DNA of 27,322 bases from Chromera velia (lineage: Eukaryota; Sar; Chromeraceae), in assembly GCA_018398765.1 (NCBI GenBank), contig JAHBMJ010001688.1, positions 1 through 27,322 on the forward strand, read 5' to 3'. The notes beneath the pieces are model-generated. The model ran no database searches. It was given only the letters and a program-made list of their open reading frames with translations, and was not told the origin of the DNA. The position numbers and the translations under genes were made by a program. Shown in pieces: positions 24,185 to 27,322 of this stretch. Position 1 is the first letter of the stretch. Each line of letters opens with the position of its first letter.

Positions 24185-26996
24185 CACACACACATGTCTT
24201 CCTTGCACAAGGCCAAATATCGCCAGAGCGGGCAAGATCGACTAAAACAAAATGCCCAAGAGCTTCTGACTTCGCAACCTCCCTAGCAAATATGGGTTGA
24301 TCTTTACCACTCGAAGAGAGACAGGAGGTGTCGATTTCACTTTCTGATAGGCTATGCGGGTTTCCTTTTTGCCTTCTCTTTTTCTCAACGAACCTGAAGG
24401 TGTTTCTTCAAGTCAGTCCGCTCGAGCTGCCTCATTTGAAGCTCTGCCAGTGCGTCCGTGTGGTGCCGCGATGCGACAGCGCACTCCCGGGAGATTTGCT
24501 CCCGCTGTGCTGCGACGAACCGGAGATGCTGTTGTCTGACGCTCTCCTGTTGCCTCAACGCTCCGAGGGTGTGCTGCATCTCCCCGATGTTTGTTTGCTG
24601 CAGTCAGTGGACAGACAGACAGACAGAGAGAGAGACAGAGAAGCGGAATTAAGCGGAAAATTTGATGTCATTTGTGTTGGTCTGGGTACGGTGGGCAAGT
24701 CCGTACACTTTTTTCGCGTTTTTGATTTTTTTAAAATTCCGAGACAACAGAGAAAGATTGCATTTTGCATTTATGAAGGCAGAGAAAAAAAACAGAGACG
24801 GGCAAGAAGAGAAGAGACAAAGAGAAACGGGCAGAGATGAGTGAACAGAGAAAAATAAAAGGAAGACTGACGAGGAGGGAAAGTTCCGATTTTTTCCCCT
24901 TCTCCACGGCCTCCTGTTTCAAGAAAGCACCGATGAACAACTCGACCTCGGCCTGGACCTCCCGGAGCTGCACGCACACACTCACGGACACACACGTTAA
25001 TACATAGGTACAATGTGTGTATGCACGTGGACGGTACACAGGTTTGTGACGTATTGAAGATGCAAAACGAATTGCACGCAGACTTTTGTCTGGTGATCAT
25101 TCTTCAGGTGCAAATAAGTCGGTTGAGCTCAGAGGAACTGGGAGATCAATGGGCCAGAGAGATGAGAGCGAAATAAGTGACTGACAAGCTGTTTGTGTCG
25201 GGCCAGCTCCTCTTCTGACGCGGTTTTGTTCTTCAACGCATCAGTGCGGTCCTTGATGGCATCAGGCATGTCAATCTTCAATTTGATGCGGCCGTCCTCT
25301 GTCCTCTTGAAAGATCGGAGAGACTGGTCATAAGCCTTCCTGGCAGCAGAAAGCTTCAAGTGGAGCTGCCGGATCTCCGACAATGTTTGACGTTTTAGGA
25401 CTTCATGAGCGACTCTGTCGTCTCGTTGTTTCAAAGTGTTCAACTGCAAATTCATTTACCGATGGCAAAGTCTTTTTGGTGCCAGATTGTTGGCTTCTGA
25501 GAAGAGCTGCTGAGATATTGTTCGGTAAAAATTCAGAGAAGGAGACTAAATTGAAAAAGAAAGCGCCAACGGAGATGAGATGAAACGGCAAGGTTGCATG
25601 CATTCTCTCAGAAGAAGAGGAATTTCTTTTCTTTATGCTAGGTCTTTGAAACGTGACTTGTCGGTCTTTTTGTTTTGCTGCATTCTCCTACGGATGTCCT
25701 ATCCTCCCCTCACATGCTTCCTGAGTGACTCACGGACAGACGGACATTTTCTTCCTCCAACTTTTTACTGTACTCCGCGAGGGCCGCCTCCTTTCTGCAG
25801 GGAATTCAGGAAGAGAAACAAAAAAAACAAAAGCTCAGATGGATGGTCTCTTTGAATCATGGAGGGGACTCTTTCCTACAAAGGTTGCACAAATAAGGGA
25901 ATGTTGACGGAAGGAAAAGCCCTGAAAAACAAAATGCTGCTTGAGCAAAAACATGTGGGGGGTTCGTTTGCCACACGCGGATAGCAGACAGAAATACAAA
26001 TACAGAGCCACAGATGGTCAAACACAGACGAAAAGAGAAACCGGGAGGCTCGTGCGGTAGTTTGAGTGAGACGGAGAGAGAGCGAGAGAGCGCAGAGAAA
26101 CAGAGAGAGAGGACGCAGAGACACAGCACGCAAGAAAGAGAACACCAAAGTCGGAGAAAAAAAAGAGGGAGAAAAAAGAGAGAGAGGACGCAGAGACACA
26201 GCACGCAAGAAAGAGAACACCAAAGTCGGAGGAAAAAAAGAGGGAGAAAAAAGAGAGAGAGACACCAACCGAAAGCGAAATTGGGGACTGCCAAAGAGAA
26301 GAGAAGAGTAGCGAAGAGTAGAGAAAAGCACAAAACAACTGACCTCTCCACCTCCTGTCGGGCAAAGTTCAAGTGGACTCCTTTATCGCCATATGCCTTC
26401 TTAAGTTCCTGCATAGATAGATGTAATTCGGGTACACCTCTCGATTCGTCCTTCCTTCTCTCTCTAAGCACAGCTTCCTTTCCTTTGGTGTTCCTGTTTT
26501 TCAAGATGATGACGCTCAGTCCGAATATTCGATACTCCCTCCATACACACACACCCGTCATCTTCTGTTTTGTCTCTGCGGATTCGAGTCATCACCCACG
26601 CACAACTCTCACTCGATTGACCCTTTTGTTGACACTGAAGCAGGAGCAGTACCGGGTATGACTCAGTGCAGCTTTGGTTTTCTTCACGAGTGCAAAGGTG
26701 ACTCTCAAAACGGAGATATGAAAGCCGACATCATAAATCTAATGACGACAGAGGATCGAACAGAAGGAGCACTAGGGGCCGACAAAAGAGACAACAACAA
26801 AACAAAATTCGGACGTGCAAGCAGGAAGGGAGGAAGGTCTTTCTTTTGTGTCTCGATCCATCTGCCTGCCTGCCTGACCTCCTTGGTGTTCATAACTTCC
26901 TCCAGTTTCCTTTCGAGGTCCTCCAGCTCCCCCCTCACGAGACTCAATTGACGCTCAGTCGTCCTTGCGGCGTTTTCAAATTGTGCATTTTGCTTT
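19449..26996 (-). CDS. CCDC146: CCDC146/MBO2 orthologue, flagellar and centriolar coiled-coil protein (5' part missing)
   Basis: Fifteen exons, phases matching at all but one junction: 26996-26879, 26408-26344, 25794-25734, 25443-25186, 24967-24872, 24597-24394, 23909-23721, 23509-23341, 22881-22696, 22376-22330, 21941-21779, 21040-20734, 20372-20277, 19980-19913, 19629-19449 (stop TGA). They give about 735 residues, nearly all coiled coil. Matches to the human protein by eye: YEIVKNERNKYV (human YDVIKNERNKYV), IQLIDRNDELCILWEKLN (VQLIEREEEICIFYEKIN), ERLAEKKELLLEKDLI, MMATVSELSMYQA, and the non-coil C terminus TAYIPEGEL...KAYGHKAPFMPS...AAMRHFRNP. Human has about 955 residues, so roughly 220 N-terminal residues lie beyond the right edge. 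In Chlamydomonas the orthologue MBO2 is needed for normal flagellar waveform; in mammals CCDC146 is centriolar and axonemal. The junction 21779/21040 breaks phase, so a small exon is missing there. Implies a flagellated stage. Confidence 0.9.
19633..19682. repeat. (CA)n microsatellite, sense TG, abutting the last CCDC146 acceptor
   Basis: In transcript sense the TG tract ends in TGTGTGCAG, the acceptor of the final exon at 19629. Confidence 0.9.
20583..20609. repeat. (TG)n plus poly-G, intronic
   Basis: Eight TG units and eleven G on the plus strand, inside a CCDC146 intron. This is the only intronic tract of the window whose sense strand reads CA rather than TG. Confidence 0.9.
23117..23234. 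repeat. Compound (CA)n microsatellite, intronic (sense TG)
   Basis: Two CA tracts separated by CAAACACAGACACG-type degenerate units, in the intron between exons 23509-23341 and 22881-22696 of CCDC146. Confidence 0.9.
24142..24194. repeat. (CA)n microsatellite, intronic (sense TG)
   Basis: CA tract with two CT interruptions in the intron between CCDC146 exons 24597-24394 and 23909-23721. Confidence 0.9.
26101..26262. repeat. 75-base tandem duplication in a CCDC146 intron
   Basis: GGACGCAGAGACAC begins at 26111 and again at 26186; GTCGG at 26150 and 26225. The copies differ at very few positions, pointing to a recent duplication. Purine-rich on the plus strand, hence pyrimidine-rich in the transcript, just after donor 26343. 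Confidence 0.9.
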
Positions 26997-27322
26997 CTGC
27001 ACAAGAAACACAGATACACAACGGCAACCGCTGTTCATGTACCAGCGACCAGAGTCGGGCAACCAACAGCCGCAAAACAAGGGAGAAAGCAGAAGAAGAG
27101 TGCTGGGACAACCGAGGACAGAACGGCCGATCAGAAGACGACCCTACGAAAGGGTACCTAAAGGGAAAGGAAAGTGGGTACTTCTCGCATGAGTTGGTTG
27201 CATTATGCCAATGAGCAACCGTCCTAAAAGGGAGCCAAACGCGAAGAAAGACAAACTGCACGCACATGGACACCTATGAGAAGATTTTCAGAGACTCAGC
27301 AGGCATGCAGACCCCCCCCCCC
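26997..27322. other. CCDC146 5' intron sequence to the window edge
   Basis: Directly upstream of the acceptor of exon 26996-26879 (CTTGTGCAG). No further exon could be recognised with confidence. The sequence ends in a run of thirteen C. Confidence 0.5.

Overview
The window is eukaryotic nuclear DNA. Genes are split by many short-to-medium GT/AG introns with consistent reading phase across junctions, and are separated by microsatellites and AT-rich spacers. The gene content, the TGCATGC elements upstream of genes (typical of apicomplexans and relatives) and a flagellar/centriolar gene suggest an alveolate, most likely a chromerid-type alga such as Chromera. The organism is an inference and was not checked. 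All gene models come from manual splicing of both strands, using intron phase as the internal test.

Layout, left to right: (1) 171-876, minus: 5' part of an unrecognised gene that leaves the window on the left. (2) 1929-8802, minus: a large multi-exon gene, helical N-terminally and low-complexity C-terminally, tentatively Rix1/PELP1-like. (3) 9569-11666, plus: a six-exon gene for an 88-residue protein of unknown family. (4) about 14160-15423, minus: a gene whose product resembles small ciliary microtubule-associated proteins (weak call). (5) 16023-16940, plus: an intronless phosphopantothenate-cysteine ligase gene (PPCS, coenzyme A synthesis). (6) 19449-26996, minus: at least 15 exons of a CCDC146/MBO2 orthologue, complete at the C terminus and lacking roughly the first 220 residues.

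Genes 2/3 and 4/5 form two divergent pairs. Their intergenic promoters share an architecture: GGCC-rich repeats with an 11-base period plus TGCATGC palindromes and CG runs. A similar cluster lies upstream of gene 1. AT-rich blocks (about 1450-1920, 12640-13560, 17400-18180) fill the gaps behind gene 3' ends, and the last two share a CAACTGTTGTT palindrome.

Genome-level oddities: 5' splice sites are strongly GTCAGT/GTGAGT with no GTAAGT seen; intronic dinucleotide tracts nearly always read TG in the sense strand, three of them ending exactly at a 3' splice site; a 96-base higher-order repeat has grown from TG repeats. No mobile element, RNA gene, CRISPR array or bacterial-type operon could be supported.
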